64,000 nucleotides of DNA from Acidobacteria bacterium RIFCSPLOWO2_12_FULL_66_21 (GTDB lineage Bacteria; Acidobacteriota; Vicinamibacteria; Vicinamibacterales; 2-12-FULL-66-21). The notes under the pieces are model-generated. The model made no database searches. It was given only the letters and a program-made list of their open reading frames with translations, and was not told where the DNA came from. Below, one piece after another: positions 8,745 to 16,072 of the stretch (positions are counted from its first letter, which is position 1; every line of letters begins with the position of its first letter). The translations under genes were made by a program, and so were the position numbers. The DNA is taken from NCBI GenBank assembly GCA_001767455.1, contig MELC01000072.1, forward strand, positions 1 to 64,000, read 5' to 3'.

Positions 8745-8978
8745 CTACTCGACCTGAGCGTCCCTGCAGTATTCCCAGCAGTCGACGCGGTGACACCCGC
8801 CCTGGGACGAGCACACGTCCAAGCAATTGAAGCCCCCCGAGCAGACGCTGTCGCACGACCAGTCGCAGGCGGCCTCGGGGACCCGGAGCACCTGCGTTTC
8901 CAGTCGTTCTTCGAGCTCCTCGACCGAGAGGCTCGTCGCGAGTTCCTGGTTCAGCGATTCGATCTGACGTTTTGCCAT
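8745..8978 (-). CDS. Cys-rich RiPP precursor peptide 3
   Basis: A 77-residue paralogue: MAKRQIESLNQELATS, leader SVEELEERLETQVLRVP, core ACDWSC, SVC, FNC, DVC, GGC, VDC, EYC with eight Cys, ending CRDAQVE. ATG at 8978 follows AGAGGGA. The Cys pattern in the second half matches precursor 4 most closely, so these two probably arose from the latest duplication. 84 nt separate it from precursor 4 and 77 nt from precursor 2. These gaps contain no other gene. Confidence 0.85.
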   Translation of the reverse strand: MAKRQIESLNQELATSLSVEELEERLETQVLRVPEAACDWSCDSVCSGGFNCLDVCSSQGGCHRVDCWEYCRDAQVE

Positions 8979-9062
8979 GGCGGTCCCTCTGTGACGGGTT
9001 CCTGGTATCTGCCCGTTTGTCTGCCTGCCTGCCGATGCAAGATCTTCAGGCGCGTCCTGTTG

Positions 9063-9293
9063 CTACTCGACCTGAGCGTCCCTGCAGAATTCGCCGCAGC
9101 GGAACCCGTTGCACTCGGCGCCGGTCGTGCACACGGTCGTACAGCCATAGCCGCCCGAACACACCTCGCCGCACGACCAGTCGCAGGCGGCCTCCGGCAT
9201 CCGGAGCACCTGCGTTTCGAGCCGCTCCTCGAGCTCCTCGATCGAGAGACTGCCGGCGACCTCCACGTTCAGCGATTCGATCTGCTTCGCCAT
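9063..9293 (-). CDS. Cys-rich RiPP precursor peptide 4
   Basis: A 76-residue peptide, first of the four in transcription order. Leader SIEELEERLETQVLRMP; core ACDWSC, EVC, YGC, TVC, AEC, FRC, EFC with eight Cys, ending CRDAQVE. I place the start at ATG 9293 (GAGGAG eight nt upstream) rather than the GTG at 9302 used by the ORF track. It begins 12 nt after the radical SAM gene's stop, so maturase and precursors are on one transcript. No signal peptide or membrane segment. Confidence 0.85.
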   Translation of the reverse strand: MAKQIESLNVEVAGSLSIEELEERLETQVLRMPEAACDWSCGEVCSGGYGCTTVCTTGAECNGFRCGEFCRDAQVE

Positions 9294-9305
9294 CTTCCCC
9301 ACTCC

Positions 9306-10817
9306 TCAATGCGGTGATGCTCCGACCGTGGCCGCAGCCGCACCCGCGGTCGCGCTGTTGCCAAGAGCCCGGAATGCCGCGGATCGGAAGAACCTCCGGC
9401 TCAACGAGATGAACGCGTCCTCGTAGTCGTAGCAGGCAGGGGCCGCGAGCTCTCCCCCTGTTCTGAGCGGGATGGCCGGGCATCCGCCGAAATGGAGCAC
9501 GGCGTACTTGCAGGTCGCGCAGTCGGGGATGGTTGCCGGCGTCCGGCCGCGCCAGGCGCGTTCGCGCTCGTTGAACACCGGAGCGGCCGCCGAGAACTCA
9601 CCGATCTTCAGCTCCGGCTCTCCAACGATCTCCCAGCACGGATAGATATCGCCGAAGAGGTCGAGGATGTACATCGCGGTCTGTGAGCTGCAGACGCTCG
9701 CACTCGAGCAAATGCCCGCAAGACCGTATCGGACGTAGCGTTCCAGCCTCGCGACCAGCCCGTGATCCGTCGCGCGCAGCGGCCTGGCGAGCCCCGAGCA
9801 GGACTGGCGCAGGCATTCGTGTATGTCCGACTGCGCCATCTCCGGAGGCACCGGCGCCGCGTGGCCCCGCATCCAGCTGTGCGTCGTTTCGGCGTACACG
9901 GCCAGGTGCTTGTGCGCCAGAAGGCCGCGCGCGTCGAGGTCGTCCATCAGCTCCTTCGCGCGGTCCACCGAGTCCCAGTTGATGTGCAGCCGGATCCCGA
10001 CGGAGGCGTCGCGCTCGAGCGCGAGGCCCACGTTTCGCAGGATGGTCTCGTAGGTGCCCTGCGGGTACTTCGGCCCGATGCGCTTCGTGTCGTGGATGTC
10101 CTTCGGGCCGTCGAGGGTGACCTGGATCTGCCGGATGCCGTCGGGCCCGAGCAAATCCAGGAACTGATCGAGATCGACGGCGTTCGTGGTCGCCGAAAAA
10201 CGCAGGTGTCTCCCGCGCCCCTCCTGCACGATGTAGCGGACGATTCGTGCGGTGGCCCGCATGAGCGGTTCGCCGCCGTACAGGCCGACAACCATGTACG
10301 GGATCGTCCCGTCAGCCGGCTCACGCGTAGAATCATGGTGTCGATCCCGAAGGAGGTCGATGCACCTGAACGCGGCATCCGCGGTTTCGCGCGTCATGAC
10401 CTTGCCCAGGCGGCGAAGCGCCGCCTGGTAGCAGTACGGGCACCTCAGATTGCAGCTGTAGGTCGGTACGATCAAGAACCCGGGTCGCGCGCGCGTGAGC
10501 TCGCGCTTGTGCAACAGTTCCGCAAGGCCCTCGACGTACGCACGCTCCGCTTCGGCGGACTTGTCGGTGAGATAGCCGCGACTGGCGAGCGTCTGGATGG
10601 TGTCGGACTCCACCTCGCGATCGCCGGCGTGCCCCACGCATTCACGAATGACCGTCTCATCCCGCGCCGGACCCGTGCGGCCGGGGTCGGTGTGCGCGAG
10701 GAGATACCGGATCACCTCCGGACCGACGGCGTCCACGGCGCCGGTGTACCCGTGAAGAATGTAGTACTCCGATTCTTCGCGGAGACCCACGTAAATGACG
10801 TAGCTACTCGTGCGCAC
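9306..10817 (-). CDS. radical SAM/SPASM peptide maturase
   Basis: A 503-residue enzyme. The radical SAM iron-sulfur motif CNLRCPYC is at residues 122-129, preceded by VPTYS, and GLYGGEPLM (the GGE motif that helps bind SAM) follows. The C-terminal third has further Cys groups (SSASVCSS, DIYPCWE, CATCKYAVLHFGGCP, then CYDYEDAF), as in SPASM/twitch domains holding auxiliary clusters. The first 100 residues (YYILHGYTGAVDAVGPEVIRYL) form an N-terminal domain typical of peptide-modifying members. With four Cys-rich substrates directly downstream it most likely installs thioether links or another radical change on the cores. Start is GTG at 10817; the ribosome site is weak. The 182 nt upstream hold two candidate operators. 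Confidence 0.9.
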   Translation of the reverse strand: MRTSSYVIYVGLREESEYYILHGYTGAVDAVGPEVIRYLLAHTDPGRTGPARDETVIRECVGHAGDREVESDTIQTLASRGYLTDKSAEAERAYVEGLAELLHKRELTRARPGFLIVPTYSCNLRCPYCYQAALRRLGKVMTRETADAAFRCIDLLRDRHHDSTREPADGTIPYMVVGLYGGEPLMRATARIVRYIVQEGRGRHLRFSATTNAVDLDQFLDLLGPDGIRQIQVTLDGPKDIHDTKRIGPKYPQGTYETILRNVGLALERDASVGIRLHINWDSVDRAKELMDDLDARGLLAHKHLAVYAETTHSWMRGHAAPVPPEMAQSDIHECLRQSCSGLARPLRATDHGLVARLERYVRYGLAGICSSASVCSSQTAMYILDLFGDIYPCWEIVGEPELKIGEFSAAAPVFNERERAWRGRTPATIPDCATCKYAVLHFGGCPAIPLRTGGELAAPACYDYEDAFISLSRRFFRSAAFRALGNSATAGAAAATVGASPH

Positions 10818-10957
10818 GGCTGCTCATGGCTCGCGGAAGCGGGTTGGCGTCCGCCCAGCAAGCGGTATGCCGCGTGGAGATCTCGTGGGGAAACAGCGGC
10901 GAGCGCAGGAAAACTGCAACGCCTGGCGCGACTGGTGCGGAATCTGAAACAGCTTGC

Positions 10958-10992
10958 GGAACAACTCGTTCCACTCCGGGACGAACTGTTCC
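10958..10992. promoter_or_regulatory. candidate activator binding sites upstream of the RiPP operon
   Basis: Two similar 15-bp sites, GGAACAACTCGTTCC and GGGACGAACTGTTCC, each a near-palindrome (GGAAC/GTTCC arms), start 20 bp apart, so they lie on the same DNA face. They sit between the end of the sigma-54 activator gene and the GTG of the radical SAM gene, about 140-175 bp upstream of it, a normal distance for an enhancer-type site. I could not find a convincing -24/-12 promoter between them and the gene. Confidence 0.4.
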
Positions 10993-10999
10993 GCCGCGT

Positions 11000-12451
11000 T
11001 CAACTCATGTCAGTCTTCCGCAGCCACCGCCACAGCGTCGTCCGCCCGATGCCCAGGCGCTGCGCGGCTTTCGTGCGATTCCAGTGGCTGTCCTCGAGGA
11101 CCGACTGCATCTGGCATTTCCTGAGCGGGTCCCCGGCATCGGCGGGGACCTTCGCGGTCGGGTGGAGGCCGCGCCACAGGACCGACGACACCGCACGCTC
11201 GGTGACGACGCCCGAGGATGTCAGGCAGAGCGCCTGCTCCAGCACGTTTCTGAGCTCCCGCGCGTTGCCCGGCCATCGGTGTCCCTGCAGCATCCTGATG
11301 GCGCGCGCACTGATCCGAATCGGCTGGCGTTGATCCGCGGAGGCGGCAAGGCGCGGCAGCCAGTGTCTGACCAGCGCGTCCAGATCCTCCGGCCTGTCCC
11401 GGAGTGGAGGGATGTAGATGGTCGCCACGGCGAGCCGATAGTAAAGGTCTTCCCGGAAGCGGCCGCGCGCGACGTCCTTCCGCAGTTGGCGGTTCGTGGC
11501 GGCGATCACGCGGACGTCCACCGTCTTCTCGCTGGTTTCGCCGACGGCCCGCACGCGGCCCTCGTCGAGGAACCGGAGAAGCCGCACCTGCATCGCCGCG
11601 GGCATCTCGCCGATCTCGTCGAGGAGCAGCGTGCCTCCCTGGGCGGCTTCGACCAGCCCCGTCTTGTTGTCGACGGCGCCGGTGAACGCCCCCTTTCGAT
11701 GGCCGAAGAGCTCGCTCTCCAGCAGACCGTCGGGAATGGCGCCGCAGTTCACCGGCACGAACGGTCCGGCGCGGCGGCCGCTGGCGCAGTGAATGGCATG
11801 CGCCAGAAGCTCCTTGCCCGTGCCGGTCTCGCCGACCAGCAGCACGGTGACCTTCGTGCGGGCGACGTGTCTGATCTGGGTGAGGATGTCCCGCATGGAC
11901 GGACTGACCGCGACGATCTCCGGCGGCGGTAATCCTGCCTGCTCGCAGTGACACCTGACCTGGCCGGCCGCCCGACGGCGGACGCCGTCGCGATACCCGA
12001 GCATCGACGCGGGAGAGCAGGGGCGCGATGCGATGATGTCTCGCAACGCCTGTCCGAGGTCTTCGACGAAGAGCGGCTTCTGCCTGAACGCGACCGCACC
12101 CGCCCTGATCGCCGCCCTCTCCGACTCCGCCTGGATATAGCTGCCCGTCACGACGAGCGCCGGAGCGACGATCCCTTTCCCGGCGAGCCGCTCGAGCACC
12201 GTCACGCCGTACATGTCCGGGAGGCGCAGCTCCACGATGAGCGCATCGTGCGTGCTCTCGCTGGCCACCACCACGCCAGCCGCGCCGGTCGCGGCACGAT
12301 CGACGGCAAAGCCGTCGAGCGACAGCGCACGAAAGACGGCGGCGTCAATCTGGTCGTCAATCCAGAGGACGGCCGTGCGTCTGGGAGAGGCAACCGGGAG
12401 GGCGGAGGGATGCGGGGTCGGCGAGCCTTCTGCGGATTCAGTCCGGCTCAT
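11000..12451 (-). CDS. NtrC-family sigma-54 activator with atypical receiver
   Basis: A 483-residue three-domain regulator: receiver (residues 25-140), AAA+ sigma-54 interaction domain with GETGTGKE Walker A and GAFTGA loop, and a C-terminal Fis-type HTH (NRTKAAQRLGIGRTTLWRWL). The receiver keeps the acidic pair (IDD, 31-33), Thr102 and Lys115, but the phospho-acceptor position reads VELRLPD with Glu74 instead of Asp. The true start is ATG at 12451, with GGGAGGAG upstream, not the 12556 start of the ORF track. It is the first gene before the RiPP operon in the same direction, so it probably controls that operon. Confidence 0.85.
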   Translation of the reverse strand: MSRTESAEGSPTPHPSALPVASPRRTAVLWIDDQIDAAVFRALSLDGFAVDRAATGAAGVVVASESTHDALIVELRLPDMYGVTVLERLAGKGIVAPALVVTGSYIQAESERAAIRAGAVAFRQKPLFVEDLGQALRDIIASRPCSPASMLGYRDGVRRRAAGQVRCHCEQAGLPPPEIVAVSPSMRDILTQIRHVARTKVTVLLVGETGTGKELLAHAIHCASGRRAGPFVPVNCGAIPDGLLESELFGHRKGAFTGAVDNKTGLVEAAQGGTLLLDEIGEMPAAMQVRLLRFLDEGRVRAVGETSEKTVDVRVIAATNRQLRKDVARGRFREDLYYRLAVATIYIPPLRDRPEDLDALVRHWLPRLAASADQRQPIRISARAIRMLQGHRWPGNARELRNVLEQALCLTSSGVVTERAVSSVLWRGLHPTAKVPADAGDPLRKCQMQSVLEDSHWNRTKAAQRLGIGRTTLWRWLRKTDMS

Positions 12452-12604
12452 CGGTAGACTCCTCCCTGGAGGCTTCCTCCGAAAGCCGGCCTGACCCGTC
12501 TGCCCCGAAGCTGGGTTCAGAACACCATCTTCAGGTATGGCCGCGGATTCTGTCACGGCCTGCCCGCGGCGTCAATAGCATCACCGGGTCGCATCGCCAC
12601 ACGG

Positions 12605-15600
12605 CTATGCGCGCAACCGGCGCTCGTAGCGCGCGAGCGCGCGGGCGATCCGTTCCGTCACCTGCCGCCGCTGCACCAGCCGCTGGCGGTGGCGGTTGAG
12701 CGCGTAGTCGAGCGTCTCGAGCCGCAGCTTGATGGCCCCGGCCGGCCGGTTCTCGTCGATGTCCTTGAAGCCGAAGTACGGCGTCCCGGACTGCTCGATG
12801 ATCTCCTCGACGGTGGCGTAAATCGTCGCGTCGTGGCCGCACTTGAAGTTCGACAGCTCCACGGCGACGAGATTCGGATGCCGCGCCGCGAACTTCGCCG
12901 CCCACAGCTTGGTGTTGCTGCTCGCCGAGAACGAGTTCTTCCACACGTCGGAGATGTCGAGCGGATCGGAGATGACGCCGGTGCGCACCTCGTGTCCGAA
13001 GAGCCGGTCGAGCAGATCCGCGTCGAGCGGCAGCGTGCTCTGCGAGAACACCGGGTAGCCGAGCTTCTGCAGATCCTCCGGGATGCCGTGATTGAGCCCC
13101 GGATCGTGATGATACGGGCGCCCGAGCAGGACGATGCCGAGCCGGTCCTCGCGCTCGAGCGCGTCCAGCGCCTCGCGCGCCGTGCGCCTGACGCGCGATT
13201 CGTAGGCGTCCAGCGCCGCGAACCCCGCGGCGATCGCGCGCTCGTTCTCCCCCGGAGACAGGCCGAGCAGCGGCCCCCAGGTCGTGAGCATCTGCCGCTC
13301 CATGAGCGGCCGATCCGCGAGATTGAGCAGCGGATCGAGGTACGCCAGGCCGCTCTCGGCGAAGACGTCGCCGTCCTTGGTGAACGAGGCGCGGACGGTC
13401 TGCGGCGTGAGCGCCACGGTCGGACACGACGCGCTGCCGATCGCCTTCACGACCGACGAGGGCAGGACGTCGATCATCGGGAAGAAGATCGCGTCGAGCT
13501 TCTGCCGCGCGTGCTTGACGTAGAGCAGGTTGTGCACGTGCGCCAGCGCGACCTTGGACGGGAAACACGGGTCGATGGCGCCGCGGCCGGTCCCGTCGCG
13601 GTACATGTCGAGCGTGGTGAAATCGGAGTACACGATGTTGCGCGGCAGCACCCCGAGGCTCTCGAGGTAGCCGCTGAAGACCGGCGCGTAGGCGTACATG
13701 TTGAACACGCGCGGAATGCCGACGCGGAATGCCGCGCGCTCGCCGATCGCGCTGCGGCGGCGCCGCGCGGACGGCATCCACGCGCGGGACGCCGCCGGGT
13801 CGGCCACGCTCGGCTGGCGGGTCGGCTTCCAGACTTCGCGCGCCGCGAACGCGACGAGATTCGGCGTGCGCGCCTTGACGGCGTCGATGGCCTTGCGGAT
13901 GTCGCGCATCTGCGCGGCGTCTTCCGCCGCCCCCTTCTCGCACGTCGCGATGATCAGCTCGCGATGCGACTGCTCGGCGGGTGCGGCGGGCTCGGCGGGC
14001 CTCCCCTCCTCCCCTTCTCCTGTTGTCGACAGAAGAAGGCCTCCCCGTCTCCCCTCCTCCTGTTGAATCTCCGCCGCAGGCGTCCAGATGTCGATAAAGG
14101 TGCGCAGGCACTCGTTCTTGCAGAAGTGGCAGCGCGTCTCCTCCGACGATCGCGCGAGGAACCGGACGGCCTCCGCCGCGGCGAGTCCGATGAAGGTCGT
14201 CTGCCGCCCTTCGCGCCACAACCGGATGGCTTCGAGCGCCGCGCCGATCGCGCCCGCCTCCCCGGCATGGCGGTGCAGCACGATCTCCGGCTCGTAATCC
14301 TGGCCGCGGAAGCTGTCGCGGATGAAATCCACTTCGGCCTTGACGGCCGCGAGGTTGCGCTGCGTGCCCCCCTGGAGCACGAACCGGCGGCCGAGCCGCG
14401 CGAGGTTGGGCGCCTTGGCCACGTAGAGGAAGACGTTGCGCGGCAGCACCGCGGCCAGCCCCGCGAGCACTTCCTCGGGGCGCCAGCCGCGCCGCTGCAC
14501 GTCGGCGATCTCCGCCTGAAGAAAGAGGACGCAGCCGTAGCTGAACACCGGCATCTCGCGCGCCGAGAACGCCGCGCCGGCGAATTCCTCCACCGGATAG
14601 CCGAAGCTCCCGGCGATCGCCTGGAGAAAGTAGCCGTTGCCCGCCGAGCACTGCGTGTTCAGGCGGAAGTCCTTCACGCGGCCGTCGCGCAGCACGATGA
14701 TCTTGATGTCCTGCCCGCCCACGTCGACGATGACGTGGGGGTCGGCATACAACTGGAGGGCGGACTGCGCATGCGCGACCGTCTCGACGAGCGCGGCGTC
14801 GCCACCGAACACGTCTTTCAGCGTGTCCTTCGCATAGCCGGTCGTCACGAGGCCGGCCACCTCGAGCGAGGCGTCCTGCGACTCGATCGCCGAGCGCAGC
14901 GCGCGGAACATGTCCTTGCCGTCCTCGATGGGGTTCCCGCGCGACAGCTGGTACGACTTGGCGATCACCTCGCCGCCCTCGTCGAGCACGACCGCCTTGG
15001 TCGAGGTCGAACCGGCGTCGAGACCGACGAAGCCGCGGACGACCGTGCCCGGCGCGATCCGCGGCGGTTCCCATGGCGCCGTTTCGTACTGCTCGCGGAA
15101 GGCCTCCATCGACATCCCGGAGATCGCGATCGCGGCAGCGCCGGATCGAGCCGGCGCGTGCGCCCCGTCGGACAGCGCCGCGGCGAGCCGCGCCGCCCCG
15201 GCGTAGTCGGCCGGCACGTCCGTCTCCATCAGGCCCAGCTCGATCGCGCCGAGCGCGCCGAAGTAGGCGGCCAGCGGCGGGGCGGACACGAGGCCGGCCG
15301 CCGCCTCGGGGGCGATGTGGAGGTCGCGCGACGTCCATTGCCGGAGAATGTGGGTGCGCCACGCATCGCACAGGCCGGGAATGAACGCGTGCGGCCCGCC
15401 GACCAGCAGCACGCGCGGCGCGAGCGTGTGCCCGCGCGCCAGCACGGCCAGGTTCTGCAGCACGATCGCCTCGAAGAGCGACGCCATCAGCTCCTCGGGC
15501 GGCACGCCGCGCTTCTGGAGGCTGTTGATGTCCGTTTCGGCGAACACGCCGCACTTGCCCGCGACGGGATAGATCGTCCGGCCCGTGAACGTCAGCTCAC

Positions 15601-16072
15601 CGAGCGACGCCGCGATCTTCAGCTTCGCGGCGATCTTGTCGATGACCGCGCCGGTCCCTCCCGCGCACTTGTCGTTGAGCGACACGATCTTGCGCGTGCG
15701 CCCGCCGTCCTCCTCGAAGATGACAATCTTGGCGTCGTGGCCGCCGAGCTCGACGATGGCGCGCGCGTCGGGGTGCCGGTGTTCGACGGCGAGCACCGTC
15801 GCCGCGACCTCCTGCACGTGCCGGGCGCCGATGATCGTGGCGAGCGCCGAAGCGGCCGAGCCGGTCGCGTAGGCCTGGGTGTTGCCCGGCCCGGCGGCGG
15901 TGTCCCGCTCCAGACGCCGCAGCACGTCGAGCAGCCGCTCCGCCGGACGGCTCTCGTGCCGGAGGTAGTCCTGCCAGATCGGATCGCCGCCGCCGGTCGG
16001 AAGCAGCACCGTCTTGATGGCGGTGGATCCGATGTCGACGCCGAGACGGAACGAGGGGGCGACGCTGATCAT
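12605..16072 (-). CDS. 2-hydroxyacyl-CoA dehydratase activase, large fused form
   Basis: A 1155-residue cytoplasmic protein. Two ASKHA ATPase domains (RLGVDIGSTAIKTVLL at residues 8-23; GFVGLDAGSTSTKAVVL near residue 340) are followed by a DUF2229-type region (FNMYAYAPVFSGYLESLG, FPSKVALAHVHNLL) and a C-terminal dehydratase-like part (SNFKCGHDA, DENRPAGAIKLR). Such proteins use ATP to drive an electron into a radical dehydratase through a [4Fe-4S] cluster; KCAGGTGAV and NTQCSAGNG would carry cluster Cys. Start is ATG 16072 (ATGA overlap with the upstream gene); the ORF's first 208 residues are shadow. Residues near 667-690 (QQEEGRRGGLLLSTTGEGEEGR) come from a dispersed repeat inside the gene. 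Confidence 0.85.
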   Translation of the reverse strand: MISVAPSFRLGVDIGSTAIKTVLLPTGGGDPIWQDYLRHESRPAERLLDVLRRLERDTAAGPGNTQAYATGSAASALATIIGARHVQEVAATVLAVEHRHPDARAIVELGGHDAKIVIFEEDGGRTRKIVSLNDKCAGGTGAVIDKIAAKLKIAASLGELTFTGRTIYPVAGKCGVFAETDINSLQKRGVPPEELMASLFEAIVLQNLAVLARGHTLAPRVLLVGGPHAFIPGLCDAWRTHILRQWTSRDLHIAPEAAAGLVSAPPLAAYFGALGAIELGLMETDVPADYAGAARLAAALSDGAHAPARSGAAAIAISGMSMEAFREQYETAPWEPPRIAPGTVVRGFVGLDAGSTSTKAVVLDEGGEVIAKSYQLSRGNPIEDGKDMFRALRSAIESQDASLEVAGLVTTGYAKDTLKDVFGGDAALVETVAHAQSALQLYADPHVIVDVGGQDIKIIVLRDGRVKDFRLNTQCSAGNGYFLQAIAGSFGYPVEEFAGAAFSAREMPVFSYGCVLFLQAEIADVQRRGWRPEEVLAGLAAVLPRNVFLYVAKAPNLARLGRRFVLQGGTQRNLAAVKAEVDFIRDSFRGQDYEPEIVLHRHAGEAGAIGAALEAIRLWREGRQTTFIGLAAAEAVRFLARSSEETRCHFCKNECLRTFIDIWTPAAEIQQEEGRRGGLLLSTTGEGEEGRPAEPAAPAEQSHRELIIATCEKGAAEDAAQMRDIRKAIDAVKARTPNLVAFAAREVWKPTRQPSVADPAASRAWMPSARRRRSAIGERAAFRVGIPRVFNMYAYAPVFSGYLESLGVLPRNIVYSDFTTLDMYRDGTGRGAIDPCFPSKVALAHVHNLLYVKHARQKLDAIFFPMIDVLPSSVVKAIGSASCPTVALTPQTVRASFTKDGDVFAESGLAYLDPLLNLADRPLMERQMLTTWGPLLGLSPGENERAIAAGFAALDAYESRVRRTAREALDALEREDRLGIVLLGRPYHHDPGLNHGIPEDLQKLGYPVFSQSTLPLDADLLDRLFGHEVRTGVISDPLDISDVWKNSFSASSNTKLWAAKFAARHPNLVAVELSNFKCGHDATIYATVEEIIEQSGTPYFGFKDIDENRPAGAIKLRLETLDYALNRHRQRLVQRRQVTERIARALARYERRLRA
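13999..14075. repeat. CTCCTGTT-rich dispersed element inside the activase gene
   Basis: This stretch has the form GGCCTCCCC...CTCCTGTTG-TCGACAGAAGAA-GGCCTCCCC...CTCCTCCTGTTG. The same arrangement, two CTCCTGTT-ended boxes split by a 12-13 nt spacer beginning TCGA, recurs at 62358-62457, and an inverted version at 44217-44291. Here it is read in frame in the activase gene as a low-complexity Glu/Gly/Arg loop. That suggests the element moved into the gene at a position where it is tolerated. Confidence 0.6.

Noticed and set aside
8443-8856. 137-residue version of precursor 2
   Set aside because: The extra N-terminal part is out-of-frame reading of precursor 3; ATG 8667 has a good ribosome site.
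10818-10957. Sigma-54 (-24/-12) promoter before the radical SAM gene
   Set aside because: I checked for GG-N10-GC near TGGC/TTGC and found no match with correct spacing.
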